In this document: piece by piece, positions 20,541 to 32,274 of the stretch
Position numbering within the stretch: position 1 is the stretch's first letter
Layout: every line of letters starts with the position of its first letter
Assembly (NCBI GenBank): GCA_051294375.1
Contig: CM119268.1
Coordinates: 15,091,082 to 15,155,081, forward strand
Direction of reading: 5' to 3'
Source of the DNA: Paraspadella gotoi
Taxonomy: Eukaryota > Chaetognatha
DNA: 64,000 nt
Made by a program: the position numbers and the translations under genes
The notes under the pieces: model-generated
The model's input: the letters and a program-made list of their open reading frames with translations, nothing else
What the model was told of the DNA's origin: nothing
Databases searched by the model: none

Positions 20541-21862
20541 AGTTTTATTTTCTTTTTAAGAAACATTTCGCTTTTGAATTTAAACTTTTTCGTAATTAAT
20601 TTTGAGTGACAAAGCTGATGAAGTATAAATTCCAATAATAGATTTCTTTGTCTCGCGTTAGTTTAGTTAATGTGTTTGTTTGGTAAATTTTTTTGGTTTT
20701 TTTTTTTAGTTAAACTCATCGAATATTAAAAATTCGATCTCGAAAAGTTCCCAAAAGTCGAAATCGGGACGAGGGCAGTGATACGGCGTCCATTGTATGT
20801 CTGACAAATCCATGGCAAGGGCTTCAGTGAGTTACGTTCGATACAATTAATAAATATCGGAGATGCAAAGCCTCAGATTTAGCGTTCTTTCTCGGAACTA
20901 CCATAGTACATAAAACAGAAGCATTGGATTGATAGAAAAGGAGAAACAGTGGTCAACAGCAACGTTTAAGAGTTAATTAGACTGAAATTCAATATCGTTT
21001 AAAAATAATATTCTTATTATTAATATATTAATAATATCATTATTATTAATATATGCTAAGGTATATGTATGTTAAATAGTTTCATACATTCCACAAAAAA
21101 AAACAATGTAAAGAAGTTTCATTTTTTTTTAATTCTGAAAATACTAACCTAAATTATACATCAATTTGAAACGTGCCACACGAAGGTCGGTATACCGCGC
21201 TTACATCCAACTTCAAAGATTGAGATGCGAGCAAACTTCGCTTGAATTTATTATTTGCCTTCCGCAAAAGTTACGTAACTTAGACATATATATATTTATA
21301 TGTATATTGTTTATTTCAATTAATGATAAACTAATTCTTTTAATCATGATTGAACATTCATGTTGACTACTGTATATATTTTAAATATGTTTTATAAATA
21401 TCAAATAAATAATGAAAGCATTATTGAGGAAGGGATCTTAATAAATAAATTTGGCAATTTACGAGATTTAATCGATTGTAAAAAAATATTATAAATTAAA
21501 AACAAGACGAAAGAAATTTACAAGAATATCACGATTTTATTTCAAATCACTGCCACAGGATGTTTTAACGGTAATGCTTTTACACACTGCGACTGGTCTC
21601 ACAACTTGTTTGCAACAAAATATGAACATCGCTTTGTAAAAAAGCGCTGTATATCTATCATTAGGTAATTGGATGCCTCTCTAAGAAAGCGGCTTTAATT
21701 CGCCAAAAAAATAAAAGATTGGGAGGAAAAAAGAAAAAATTTAGGTAAATTAAGAAAAAAAAAAAACAAAAACAAAAAAATCGTAATATTTGGCTAAGGA
21801 AGTAGAACAAATTAATGTATATAATATTTTTCACTATAAAGACTACGATCAGGAGTGAAATA

Positions 21863-23572
21863 TCAGCTCGAACAAGATTGTGAGTTTATGGTGGACGCGA
21901 CGTCATCTTTCGTGGCGTCGGCGTCGGCAGGGGCGTCGGCAGGGGCGTCGGCAACGGCGGCGTCTCCAGCGTCGATTTCATCGCCCGTCGTCTCTTGTTC
22001 GTCTCTTCGACCACCGGCGTCGCCGTTCGCGTCTTCCGGTTTGAATCGTTCGCCATTGGGTTGATCGTGGTCTGCGCCGAAGCCAAGCTCATAATTAATT
22101 AATTATAACTCTCTTTGTACTATCGAATCCGGTATTGTAATGATCATTTTTAAAAAAATGACAAAAGGGCGAAGACCTGTGATTTTAATCTCAATCGGCG
22201 ACAAAGGCAGTGGCTTCTGAGCCTCATCGAGGTCGTCGTCGTCGTCGTCGTCCTTATTCTCGTCGTCGACATCGTTGTTGGCGCGGCATTTGACGCCTCG
22301 ATGACGTTGCGCTACGACTCGCTTCCGGTGAAGGACGGTGGCGACGCCGGCGACAATTACGAGGATGACCATTAGCGGAGTTCCGACGATCGTCGCTAGG
22401 AGGCCGGGGTCGATAAACCGGTCCTGACATCTGACGGTTGTTTCAAATATATATTTTTTTTACCATTGGGTTACATTTCATCAACTGTACATTTAACCGA
22501 TTTGACCTCTTTCCCACGAATTTGGGATGGCACTCGCAGAAATGTTCGGAGAGGCTCGTGTTGTCGTGTGACCAGTGATTCTGCAGGCAGGTGCCTCCAT
22601 TCAGGCAAAAGTGATCTCTTAAGCTAAGATGGGACAGGTGAGAGGGAAAAATAGATATTACTTAAAAGTTGAATTTATCCCCAGCGACTAAGATGAAGCA
22701 ACAACTACGACTAAATTTACGACGTTATCTCCAACTAATTGCTTATTCAAAAGTGCAAAGCGAACAAAAGAGCAACCGGTTTGACCGGAACCTGAAGACC
22801 AAAAGAGTAACATTAACTTTTACGTAAACACTAACTGACGTCTTGTTGGCGCATTTGACGTAGCGGATGTCGAAGGGCTTTCTCGTCGTCACGTCCGAAG
22901 GTTCTGGAGTCGGGGGCGAAGTCGGAGGCGGTCTCGTAATTCGGACGCATCCTGAGACGGACACGAATACAAAAAGGGTCACTGTCGGTCACTGTCGACT
23001 GATGTTCAAACTCATCTGGACAGAGGCAGAGATTTGATTCGTGTGAGTCCAAAATAATAAAAAAGAGTAGGCTGGTCAACTATTTGACTTTCGGTCGTAG
23101 TTCACGATTTAGGTAAGTTCAAGAGTCGTTAAGGTTGTTGTCGTTGTTGTCACCAAATAATTCATTTAATAAATAAGCTATTTTGCTCACGACGTTGGGC
23201 AGGCTATGGTACTTAAAGGCCTCCATCACTCGTACAAGATAATATATATTATTTAACACAAAAATTCAAAAAATCTACGATTAAGCAACAAACATCGCGA
23301 AACTATTTTAAATCATGTCATGTGTATCCATTATTAAACTGAATGACTTAAGTGGTTGATGAATGACAAGATTAAGAGACCGACGCAGGAATAAAGTGGT
23401 CTATACTGTATATTGTATAATGTTTATAATTATACATATATATATATTATTTTTAAAGATAGGATACTTCCCCCGTCTCGAATATCGTTCTACCTTCGCA
23501 GATGAAGGGAAACACGGAGAGGAACAACACGGTCAGTTCAATTTCACTGTTGATCTTGTTACGCTTAAACAT
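21863..23572 (-). CDS. Neuregulin/Spitz-type transmembrane EGF ligand
   Basis: Five minus-strand exons (23572-23494, 22951-22840, 22617-22507, 22430-22177, 22071-21863) join in phase to 254 residues. The order is: hydrophobic signal sequence (IELTVLFLSVFPFICE), Pro/Thr-rich stalk, one EGF domain, membrane segment (GTPLMVILVIVAGVATVL), basic HRKR stop-transfer, and an acidic tail with a run of Asp. The EGF domain begins YVKCANKTDHFCLNGGTCLQ and ends FCECHPKFVGKRCQ, giving all six cysteines. VKCA..(7 between C1 and C2)..C-NGG-C closely mirrors the neuregulin EGF domain. Known relatives are released by proteolysis and activate ErbB/EGFR receptors. The tail contains a short Ala-Asp-Pro repeat near its end. 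The alternative acceptor at 22622 would change the C1-C2 spacing; the chosen one preserves phase. Orthology to a named ligand is open. Confidence 0.72.
23155..23245 (+). repeat. Copy of the dispersed ATTGGTACAACCAAT repeat (5' part missing)
   Basis: TTCATTTAATAAATAAGCTA, then TTAAAGGCCTCCATCACTC and ACAAGATAAT, match the body of the copies at 44978 and 56773. It lies in intron 1 of the EGF-ligand gene. Confidence 0.6.
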
Positions 23573-23781
23573 GATAGAGAAAAATCCAGTTTTTTTTGAA
23601 AAATCGGAAGATTTTTTTTTTCGATTTTTGATTTCCCCTTAATATCGGATTCGTTTTTTTTCGATTTGGGTGGACAGTTTAATGATCTTCCTCGCCAATT
23701 TATTTTCTTGCCCGCGCTTTGTTGTATAGAAAAAAATGTAAAATTTTTGGGATTCTTTTAATTTGATATTTTTTTTTGCTT

Positions 23782-23946
23782 TCAGTAGTTGTCCCCGTAA
23801 TTGTCGGCTTCGCCGGCGTCTCGAGGAGCAGGTGCGAGGAAGATGCCCTTCTCTGTCTCCATCTCGCTCCATTGCACATTTCCGTTCCACGGTTTCTTCA
23901 TGACGGACCTCGGAAGGGTACACGATACGGAAGAAGAAGGTTGCAT
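23782..23946 (-). CDS. Small open frame or terminal exon of unknown gene
   Basis: A 54-residue frame runs from ATG to TGA on the minus strand: starts MQPSSSVSCTLPRS, contains NGNVQWSEMETEKG and ends EADNYGDNY. Its composition is protein-like (tryptophans, tyrosine-rich tail) and more GC-rich than its surroundings. It may be a terminal exon of a gene further up the minus strand. I do not recognise it and no partner exon was proved. Confidence 0.25.
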   Translation of the reverse strand: MQPSSSVSCTLPRSVMKKPWNGNVQWSEMETEKGIFLAPAPRDAGEADNYGDNY

Positions 23947-24005
23947 GTTATCTCTTCAATTTCCAAAACGAAAGAAAATAAAGGGGGATGAGATTTGAGA
24001 GCTAG

Positions 24006-24133
<128 letters not shown>

Positions 24134-24156
24134 CGAAACGATCTTTTATTTTTTTG

Positions 24157-24303
24157 ATGTTGAAAATTAGAACGCCAGAAACCGATGATGATGATGATGA
24201 TGAACACGACGAAGAGGATGTTATTTTGGACGTCGAGAACGAAGACGATAACGCCGGCGACGACGACGACGACGACGATCGCTCGCCCGACGACGACGAT
24301 TAG
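24157..24303 (+). other. GAT/GAC-rich tract with acidic open frame
   Basis: The plus strand encodes a short frame dominated by Asp/Glu that stops at TAG. Read on the minus strand the same bases give long Ile/Val runs (ATC/GTC codons) like a membrane segment. I cannot say which strand, if either, is coding. Confidence 0.3.
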
Positions 24304-25221
24304 TCTTCTTCTGTTGTAAGAATCTCGCCTCGCTTCCTGCGCTGAGGCTCCTCGGTCCGATCTTCCAAAATCCAGAATTTCATTTTTTTGTCGCTTATTC
24401 TAGGAATTTGGCTGAGCAAGGACACAAAAACAAATCTCTCTCTCTCTCTCTCCCTCCAGGGCAGCGTCGGAGGCCGCGGCATGAGCCGACTGCCCGTGTT
24501 TGCTCACCTCTCTCACTCTCTCTCACATCTCTCACTCGGGCTCTCTCCTCTCTATTCGGCGCTCTCTCGCTTCTCATCCTCTCTCTCTTCCTGCTCTTCG
24601 TTCGCATCATTCCCTCGGTCGTGTTCTCATCTCATGCCGCATCTCTCTCTCTCTCTTCAAGTCAATCCCACATAAATATACACGCAAAAAAACATCAACG
24701 TACACAATTACGATCAAATGTTAGGGTTTATGAAGAGAAATTGGTTTTGTTATTTTTTTTTCTCGTTATTATATTTTTTGTTTTCTGAGCTCTTGTTAAA
24801 AAAATGTTCTTTTATAGCCACTGACAACAAATTTAGCGTTCAAGTTTGCATTAATGTCAAGAGGAGACGTTCTCCTCCATTAAAAAAGATCTTCTTCGTT
24901 TTTTTTTATTTGTTTGTTTACATTGCGCTCGAATTTACGTCGGCAATAAACGGCCGAACCTAAGATAAGAACTTCATTATTAACTAAATTATGTCGGCTA
25001 GGAGAAGTAGTTGAATTGTAAAAAACAATTTTTATTTATTTTTAAGATAACATTTTTTTTTAAGTCGAAAAAGATAAGTTATAGTTGAAATTACTAATGA
25101 TTTATTTCCATAGACGGCTTTGGAAACAAAGACAGCGAAAATGTAAGAATTATGAGTTCCACGCTTTTATAGCAACTCAGAGATTGAACGCGTTCCTTCG
25201 CGAAAAAGGAAACGTGCCATA
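24304..25221. other. Pyrimidine-rich and AT-rich spacer
   Basis: Imperfect CT-rich sequence (about 24437-24660) is followed by AT-rich sequence. No exon is recognised. Confidence 0.4.
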
Positions 25222-25379
<158 letters not shown>

Positions 25380-25727
25380 ATAAGTGACACTCATGTGAGC
25401 TCGAATTCTAATTTTTCAAACCTATACTTTACTACTATAGGATGATCGCTCAAGCGACCGACTGACCGTCATACTCCTTAATAGACTCTTTTTGTGAATC
25501 CGCTTTGTGAGGTGACCGTAGCGACGCCCAAACGGAAGTCAACCGAACGAAGAAATTGTTTGCCTTGGGATTTTTCCGATTTTTTTCTTCTTTTTTTTAC
25601 TTTTTTTTCCGTCTTCGTCCATCACGAAATCCCCGGATTTTCTCCTTATTTGGGCAAAGAAAACTGGGAAGAGATGTGAACTTCTGGTGAATCTCTGGCG
25701 ACGAGTCATCACGCCGGGGTGACTAAT

Positions 25728-26379
25728 TCATTCTTCATATTCTTCCATATTTCCCCTTGTTCCGTGCGACGACGAAGCTGAGAGGTTGTTGCTTGCGGTC
25801 GTCATGACAACGGGGAAGCGAAGGCGGCAGCGAAGGTAGATGACTACGACGACGCCGACGACGACGATGCCGATGATGATGGAAACTGGATATTTGCCCA
25901 GTCTTGACGCAGAGGATAAAACAGAAACGAAAATTTGAAAAAGTTTTCAGTTCATTCTGGTTATATATTTTTTTAAGTCGACTATGAATTAATTTGTAAA
26001 GTTAAGCATTTTTCTCAACCCATCAATTTTTACAAATGATCTAACGGCAACTTCACTAACTTTTCTCTCCTTTTCAACCGTTTTTTTTTGTTTTAATGAA
26101 ATCCTGTCTGATTTATGCAAAATATCTAGACTTTTTTTTTTGATTTGAGGTTAAAATAAGAAGACGGGAAAATAAACCGGAAAAACCGCAGCGTTGCGCC
26201 AATTTTTCGCAGAGTACAACTTTGATGGTTGAGGTAACCAAAGGACAGTTGCGATTGCTGGCGGAAATTTTGGTTCTAAAACGTGAAATACATTTTTTTC
26301 GCGGAGGCTAATTTTTAAAAATAAAATTTTTTCCCGTTTCACTCTTGTCTTTATTGTTTTTTTTTTTCTGGCGGGGAGA

Positions 26380-26461
<82 letters not shown>

Positions 26462-26615
26462 TTCGTGATATAAAAAAAGCAAGTAAACAGCTTCATGTCG
26501 TAAATAAATAAATATTAATGATAATTTTTTAGGTCAGATTAATGTGCACTCCTTCACAGGATTTTACTAGGGAGCAAATTTATGCTTCGAAAAAATTGTG
26601 ACTCTCAATTTCTAT

Positions 26616-26691
<76 letters not shown>

Positions 26692-27489
26692 TCTCTCTCT
26701 CTCTCTCTCTCTCTGGTCTCTAGTTTTGTTAAAAGAACACCAAACCGGAGGATTAACGAGTCTATAAAAAATGAAACAAATCGCCGACGATCCTCGTTCC
26801 GCTTATGAATTTTTGGAACAAAATCTAAAAAAAAGTTTAACTTTTTGATGTATTTTGTTTTGTTTTGTTTTGTTTTGTTTTATTTTGTTTTGTTCCGTTT
26901 AGTTAAATTCTATTTCCTTCTATTCTGTAATTCTCACCGCAATCCTTGACGTGAAGTAATCGTCACAAGTCACCACACAGTTTATTTTTTCAGCGATACT
27001 TCTAGTAAAACTAAATATGCATTATGCAATATATTTATTTCTTAAGAAATGTATAGATTAAGACGATCTGTCTTTGGCAAAAATCTCACACGCAAAGGCG
27101 CGCCAGCTGGAAGCGCTTTCACTCACTCGATTCGAATATTCTCCCATTTTCGAAATCATATTTTACGTCAACCACATCAATGACAGCAACCGTCGCTCCC
27201 TTGTCATCTTTCTCTACATCACTGTCAGCCCGATCTTCAGTGTTATCGTCAGCGTTTTTTTTATCACGACGAACTTCTCGGATATATATATCTGTCTTTC
27301 ATCTTTGCCGAGTTCTCTATCGACGTTGTTGTAGGCTTTTTTTTTGGGGGGGGGGTCGGCTTCGTCGTCTTCCTCGTTGACTCTCGATCGATCGGCGTCT
27401 TCGCTTGACTCCATCCCGTCGAATCGAAGATCGAATTCTGGGATAAAATTACCATCTAAGGCTTCGGGATATTTACGGCTTAAGGTCAA
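25728..27489 (-). CDS. Fragments of a second single-pass membrane protein
   Basis: The upstream exon ends at 27127 with a canonical GTGAGT donor in phase 1. The downstream exon 25885-25728 starts after CCAG in phase 1. The join gives ...GRIFES-ISIIIGIVVVGVVVVIYL followed by RCRLR, a membrane segment plus stop-transfer, then a short tail ending NMEEYEE. The upstream exon is strongly acidic (DNTEDRADSDVEKDDKGATV). Its 5' half (PEALDGNFIPEFDLRFDGM, to 27489) is in a different frame; the frames would meet if the A8 run at about 27255-27265 had one more A. The acceptor and start upstream of 27489 were not found. Whether this is intact, partial or a pseudogene is open. Confidence 0.35.
26379..26461. 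repeat. (GA)n microsatellite
   Basis: About 80 bases of GA with two GG interruptions. Confidence 0.95.
26614..26714. repeat. (CT)n microsatellite
   Basis: About 100 bases of CT with two short interruptions, in inverted orientation to the GA array at 26379-26461. Confidence 0.95.
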
Positions 27490-27585
27490 GGATCAGATAT
27501 CGATTTCGCAAAGGAGATATATTTATTTCAAGATGTATCAACTCACAAATCAGTTTAGAAATACGACGTACAGTTTATGATTTGT

Positions 27586-27634
27586 TTTATTTATTTATTG
27601 ATTTATTGATTTATTGATTTATTGATTTATTAAC
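27586..27634. repeat. (ATTTATTG)n tandem repeat
   Basis: About six copies of an 8-base ATTTATTG unit lie just upstream of the acidic minus-strand exon. Confidence 0.8.
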
Positions 27635-27827
27635 TGCCAAGACCATAGATGGATTTAATCATACTTTAAACGCCGAGGATATATCCCGATAAACGTTCAC
27701 CTGAATCAAGGTGAACAGTTACTGATGTCAAATTTTGTTTAAAAAAAAGCATGTCGAACTAAAGTACCTCAAAAGGTATAAATGAATATCATCGACATCC
27801 TGGTGTACAACCAACGATCGTTAAAAA

Positions 27828-27880
<53 letters not shown>

Positions 27881-28811
27881 CAGTTGTCCACCAAACATCA
27901 TCAACTCTGAAGAAACACAGCCGCACAAGTTTGCTACTCGGTTTATTTTTTTTCTTTCTACGAAGTCGAGGTTTCGCGTTTTCAGTTTTTTTTCCCAGCG
28001 GATCCGATCGTTTTGGGGGAAAAAAAATTTCTGAATTACTAATTAGTATAAGTTCTCTCGTCGCTTAACTTATTTTTCTTTCTCAAATCAACAAAAGAAA
28101 AAAAAGTATCTTCTTTCATTTCTCAAATAGTAAACATTTTTTTATTTGAAAAACGAATTGGATTTATTGCCATAAGTTCTGCGTTTTTTCCAAAACGTAA
28201 CGCTTTGTTTTTTTGTTTTTTGGTTTTTTGGTTCGGCCGCCGGAGAGTTTTAAATGTCTGGAATTTGACCGCCTCCGCGTTTTCCGTCTCTTGATTTGCG
28301 AATCTGGATTCTGGAAATGTCAACATCTTTTTCGACTCAAGACGAAACGAATTTTTTTTTACCGAGTCCCACTTTTCCAACTCTTCGCTTTATTAATTCG
28401 TCTCTTTTTCCAGGAAATTCGAATAAAAACTAATCAAAAGTACGTACAATACATCAACATCGATTTTTATACATTTTGTTAGCTTTTAGACGATTATACG
28501 ATATTAGGAGTTTACCGTCTTTGCTATTTTTTGACTTTCATTTCATTGAATTCATCTCTTGACATCTTGGGAGGAAAAATATCCTTCAACGTCGACAACC
28601 CGAGTCAATTTTCTTTCTTTCTCTTTTCTCTTTAACTTTTTCCGTCTGCAAACAGTTTTTTATTTTCTGCCCCAAAAAAAAAGACGAGGATCAGAGATGT
28701 CAACTTTTTCCCGCTGCCAGAATGTCAAGGAGAATTAGGATATAAATGTCATTCTAGTATCTTTCATTCTGAACATTTTGTTGTATTTGGTTAAGGTTCT
28801 CCCTCGCTTTC

Positions 28812-28854
<43 letters not shown>

Positions 28855-28992
28855 GTATGAGTAAATAATTATAGTAATTATAGTAGTTTTTGAGTAAGTC
28901 TGGGGTTAAAATCCGATTGTTGTTGTTTTAGTTTCTTAGCGAAACCAGGTCGGCGGTGATCAACTCATCGCTTTTCTGGGCCGCAATATATC

Positions 28993-28995
<3 letters not shown>
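27635..28995. other. Gene-poor spacer with GA and CT arrays
   Basis: It holds (GA)n at 27828-27878 and (CT)n at 28816-28852. The remainder is AT-rich with poly-A/T runs. The open frames at 28123-28480 show no recognisable homology. Confidence 0.45.

Positions 28996-29076
<81 letters not shown>
28996..29076. repeat. (CT)n microsatellite
   Basis: About 80 bases of perfect CT dinucleotide. Confidence 0.95.
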
Positions 29077-29079
<3 letters not shown>

Positions 29080-29520
29080 CGAATCTAGTTCAACCCTTAG
29101 TAAACAAAACTCGGTTTCTCTTCGATGTTTTTTTTATTCTTCTTCCAGGATTTTCGCCGGAATTAAAATCGTTGACCTCACGGTGGACCGGAATCTCTCG
29201 CGTTCCGCTCCCATTATTTTTTTTGTCTCTCTCTCTCTCTCGCGTTCCTTTCCCTTTTTCCATTCAGTTCCTTCAAATTCTATTTTTTCGTGCGCCTTTT
29301 TTTCGGGTTCTGCTTTTTTTTTTTTGGCTTAAGTTTCTGTGCAGATCTTTCTTCGTTTACTTTTTCCCATTTTGTATTTTAACAGCGAAATTTCTGCCTC
29401 ACGGTTTTCTTATATTTGGTTTCTTCATGACGTATGTCTTGGAAAAAAGTTTTGGGTCAATTATCCTCAAAAAAAAAAGGAATAGAAGCAAAAACAATGA
29501 ACTCGTTCATTTAATTTGAG

Positions 29521-29622
<102 letters not shown>

Positions 29623-29828
29623 GCCTATTTGGGGCAGAGGTTGATTCACATTCCTAATTTAATACAACGAGAGCCACTTTCCCTTTCGGTGCCGATGACC
29701 GCCCCCCTAGGATCGACGACGACGACGACGACGACGAAAAAGACCGTTTGCCCCTTAGACCCTTAGTGACCGCTCGATTGCCTCCAAATTTTCGGGGGGC
29801 GGAGAGAGTTTCTTGCCAACGACGAAGA

Positions 29829-29946
29829 GGACGACGACGAAGTGAAGGACGATGATGACGACGACGAAGTGAAGGACGATGATGACGACGACGAAGTGAA
29901 GGACGATGATGACGACGACGAAGTGAAGGACGATGATGACGACGAT
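29829..29946. repeat. 27-base minisatellite of GAC/GAT/GAAGTGAAG units
   Basis: About four near-identical 27-base units are present. On the plus strand each encodes DDDEVKDDD and the frame ends at TAA (29947). On the minus strand it reads VVVIIVLHF repeatedly. The unit length keeps both frames open. Confidence 0.8.
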
Positions 29947-30327
29947 TAATTCGATGAAGATGACGAATAGAATTTTGGGCCGATCTGTCGGTCAATCTAT
30001 CTAAAATTGCGGAAAATGATGCTATTTTTATATAAAAATCGTTGAAATACAGATTCCGGAACATTGATGAGCGAGACTAATAAAAGGGTATAATTGTCCC
30101 TAATACGTATTAAGATAACACTGAAAATAAATTCTAATAATTGTGTAAAGGTAAATGATTTCAAATTTCCCCTTTTTATCCTTGACTGAAGGCACACTTT
30201 CCGTCTTGATCTTGTTAAAAAGATGACAAAGACGAATTCAAAGACGATGACGAATTAAAGGTTGTGAACACGAAAAGACGCTGGCTTTGATGCTCGTTTG
30301 TCTTAATTTAATTATTGTTTTTTTTAA

Positions 30328-30330
<3 letters not shown>

Positions 30331-30371
<41 letters not shown>

Positions 30372-30669
30372 TTAACTCCCTCCCAAACAGACATTGAACT
30401 AACCTTTCTTTTTTCAATGACCTAATTTGGTCCGTTGATACAGTTTAGTTTTTTAACTAATATAATCGTTCCTTTCAGTTTTACTGTTTTAAGGACTTAA
30501 TTCTAAAAAAAAGACAATAAACGAAAATATTCCTATTAATTCGGTTGTTATTGTGATCGTTTGATCGTTTAGCTTAAAACGACCCAATGCTTTAACGATT
30601 AAAATCTTACGTCTCCAAATCTGGCCACGAAAAATCTGTTACCCGCTCTCTCTCTCTCTCTCTCTCTCT
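30331..30669. repeat. Two (CT)n arrays flanking AT-rich spacer
   Basis: CT arrays lie at about 30331-30368 and 30643-30669. The DNA between them shows no gene. Confidence 0.7.
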
Positions 30670-30909
30670 TCTCGCCAACTAACTAACTGTTGCTTTTAGA
30701 AAAGGACTTTTCTTGTGTCCTGGCGATTAAAAAGTAGAGCACGCGGGTTTTCTTTTTTCCCTTTTTTTTCATTTTAACTTCATGAGCCGTTCTTTCTTCC
30801 TCCTGCTCTTCCTCCTCTTCCTCTTCCTCCTGCTCCTCCCTCCTTCCCGTCTCAAGCAACGACGTTGTTTGCTCCGGAACCTCGCTCGCACCATGACTCT
30901 CTGGCTCGA

Positions 30910-30957
30910 TGACTCATCGCTGCTGGCTGAGCCTCCCTCGCCCTTGTACTATAAATA
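30910..30957 (+). promoter_or_regulatory. Candidate core promoter: AP-1-like site and TATA box
   Basis: TGACTCAT (30910-30917, AP-1/CREB consensus) is followed 32 bases later by TATAAATA (30950-30957). They sit in a locally GC-richer stretch. The next gene on this strand starts at 32275, so this could be its promoter with a 5' UTR intron. No transcript evidence is available. A 61-residue frame at 30782-30967 overlaps the site and is probably not a gene. Confidence 0.35.
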
Positions 30958-31037
30958 TCCATATTAGGCTCGACGAAAAACGATTGCCTCAGCTTTATAT
31001 GGAACAGAGTTTATCGCAGCCGGTGACAAAGAACACT

Positions 31038-31040
<3 letters not shown>

Positions 31041-31130
<90 letters not shown>
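31041..31130. repeat. (CT)n microsatellite
   Basis: About 90 bases of CT with a TCTTCT interruption, about 90 bases downstream of the candidate TATA box. Confidence 0.95.
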
Positions 31131-31133
<3 letters not shown>

Positions 31134-32231
31134 GTTCCACGCAGATTTTGATCTGTTGCGTGTGTTATCTCCATCCTCTCATTTCTATGGTCTTCATTCT
31201 ATCGACGCAGAAACAAAACAAAAGAGAATCGTCGCCTTCAGTCGCCGCAGAATTAAAAAAAATTAATAAAGAAGAAAAAAAAAATTCAAAACGAGAAAAA
31301 AATGCGAAGAATTTTTACAGCTCGGGATTTTTTTATAACTCGGACTGGCGGAGAGAAAAATGATCCTTCTCAACGCGAACCATTACGAAATAACGCCAAC
31401 TTGGCCGCAATTCAAAACATGCTACGGTTTCGTGCGGACCGCGAACCTAGAGTACGCCTTGACTACGTGCTGACTTAACGTTAACCCGACTGATTTAATG
31501 TTCACCCTCGAATGCATTGGGTGCTCTAACGTCGCTCGACTCCAGCTTAATGATTATTTTCACGTCAATATTAGTCCGTAAATGTGCGAAACCGGTTGAG
31601 CGACGATGACGAAGACGACGACGAAAACGACGAATAATGAGACAAGATTTTCCGCTGGTTTTCACCTGTTAAAAAAAAACCTGGAAAAACCTTTAAATTT
31701 TAAATCGATCGAGGAAAAAATGGTCTTAAATATGTTTTTCGCCCTTTTGACGCTAAGGATCGATAATAACGACAACCACAAGGACGACCACGATGACTTT
31801 TTGAGGAATGTGACAGTTTTAATAATTATTTTTGTCCTTTCGCTGAAAAACAGACGCGACATGTCTTAAAAAAGTTTTAATTTTTAATAAATTTTTTGTT
31901 ATCTTTTAATGCAGCTCGATCATGGAGGAATCTCAAAGGAATATCACTCCTGGCAAAAAACTCTTGGCAGAACAATGAATAAAAATACTATTTTAAAAAA
32001 ATAGAAAACGGCGCAATAACTTGAACTGAAATGCCTATGCAATTTTCGACATACACACCCTCTTTTTAAATTTTTTTTTTTCAAAACGAAAATTTAAAAA
32101 AAAAAAGAGAAAAAACCACGAAAATACAAATTGTTGCGATTGTTGCGTGAGCCTAGTCGGCCCTTGACAGGGAAAATTCATTTCCCTGCAAGTCTGCTCG
32201 GTTGACCGTCAAAGCAGCATTTCTTTTTTGG

Positions 32232-32236
<5 letters not shown>
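31131..32236. other. AT-rich spacer or 5' UTR intron of the downstream gene
   Basis: No exon is recognised. GAC/GAA-rich sequence at 31600-31640 resembles the other acidic triplet tracts. Poly-A runs occur near 32080-32110. Confidence 0.4.

Positions 32237-32271
<35 letters not shown>
32237..32271. repeat. (CT)n microsatellite just upstream of a start codon
   Basis: The CT array ends three bases before the ATG of the 1244-residue gene, so it would lie in the 5' UTR. Confidence 0.9.

Positions 32272-32274
<3 letters not shown>

Larger units (their letters stand above)
25886..27126. other. Proposed intron holding GA, CT and TTTTG repeats
   Basis: It contains (GA)n at 26379-26461, (CT)n at 26614-26714 and a (TTTTG)n tract at about 26850-26900. 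The GA and CT arrays face each other across about 150 bases and could pair as a hairpin. Confidence 0.5.

Noticed and set aside
30782-30967. 61-residue frame with a leucine-rich, signal-like start
   Set aside because: It overlaps the TATA box and arises from a CCT/CTC-rich tract; no partner exon seen.
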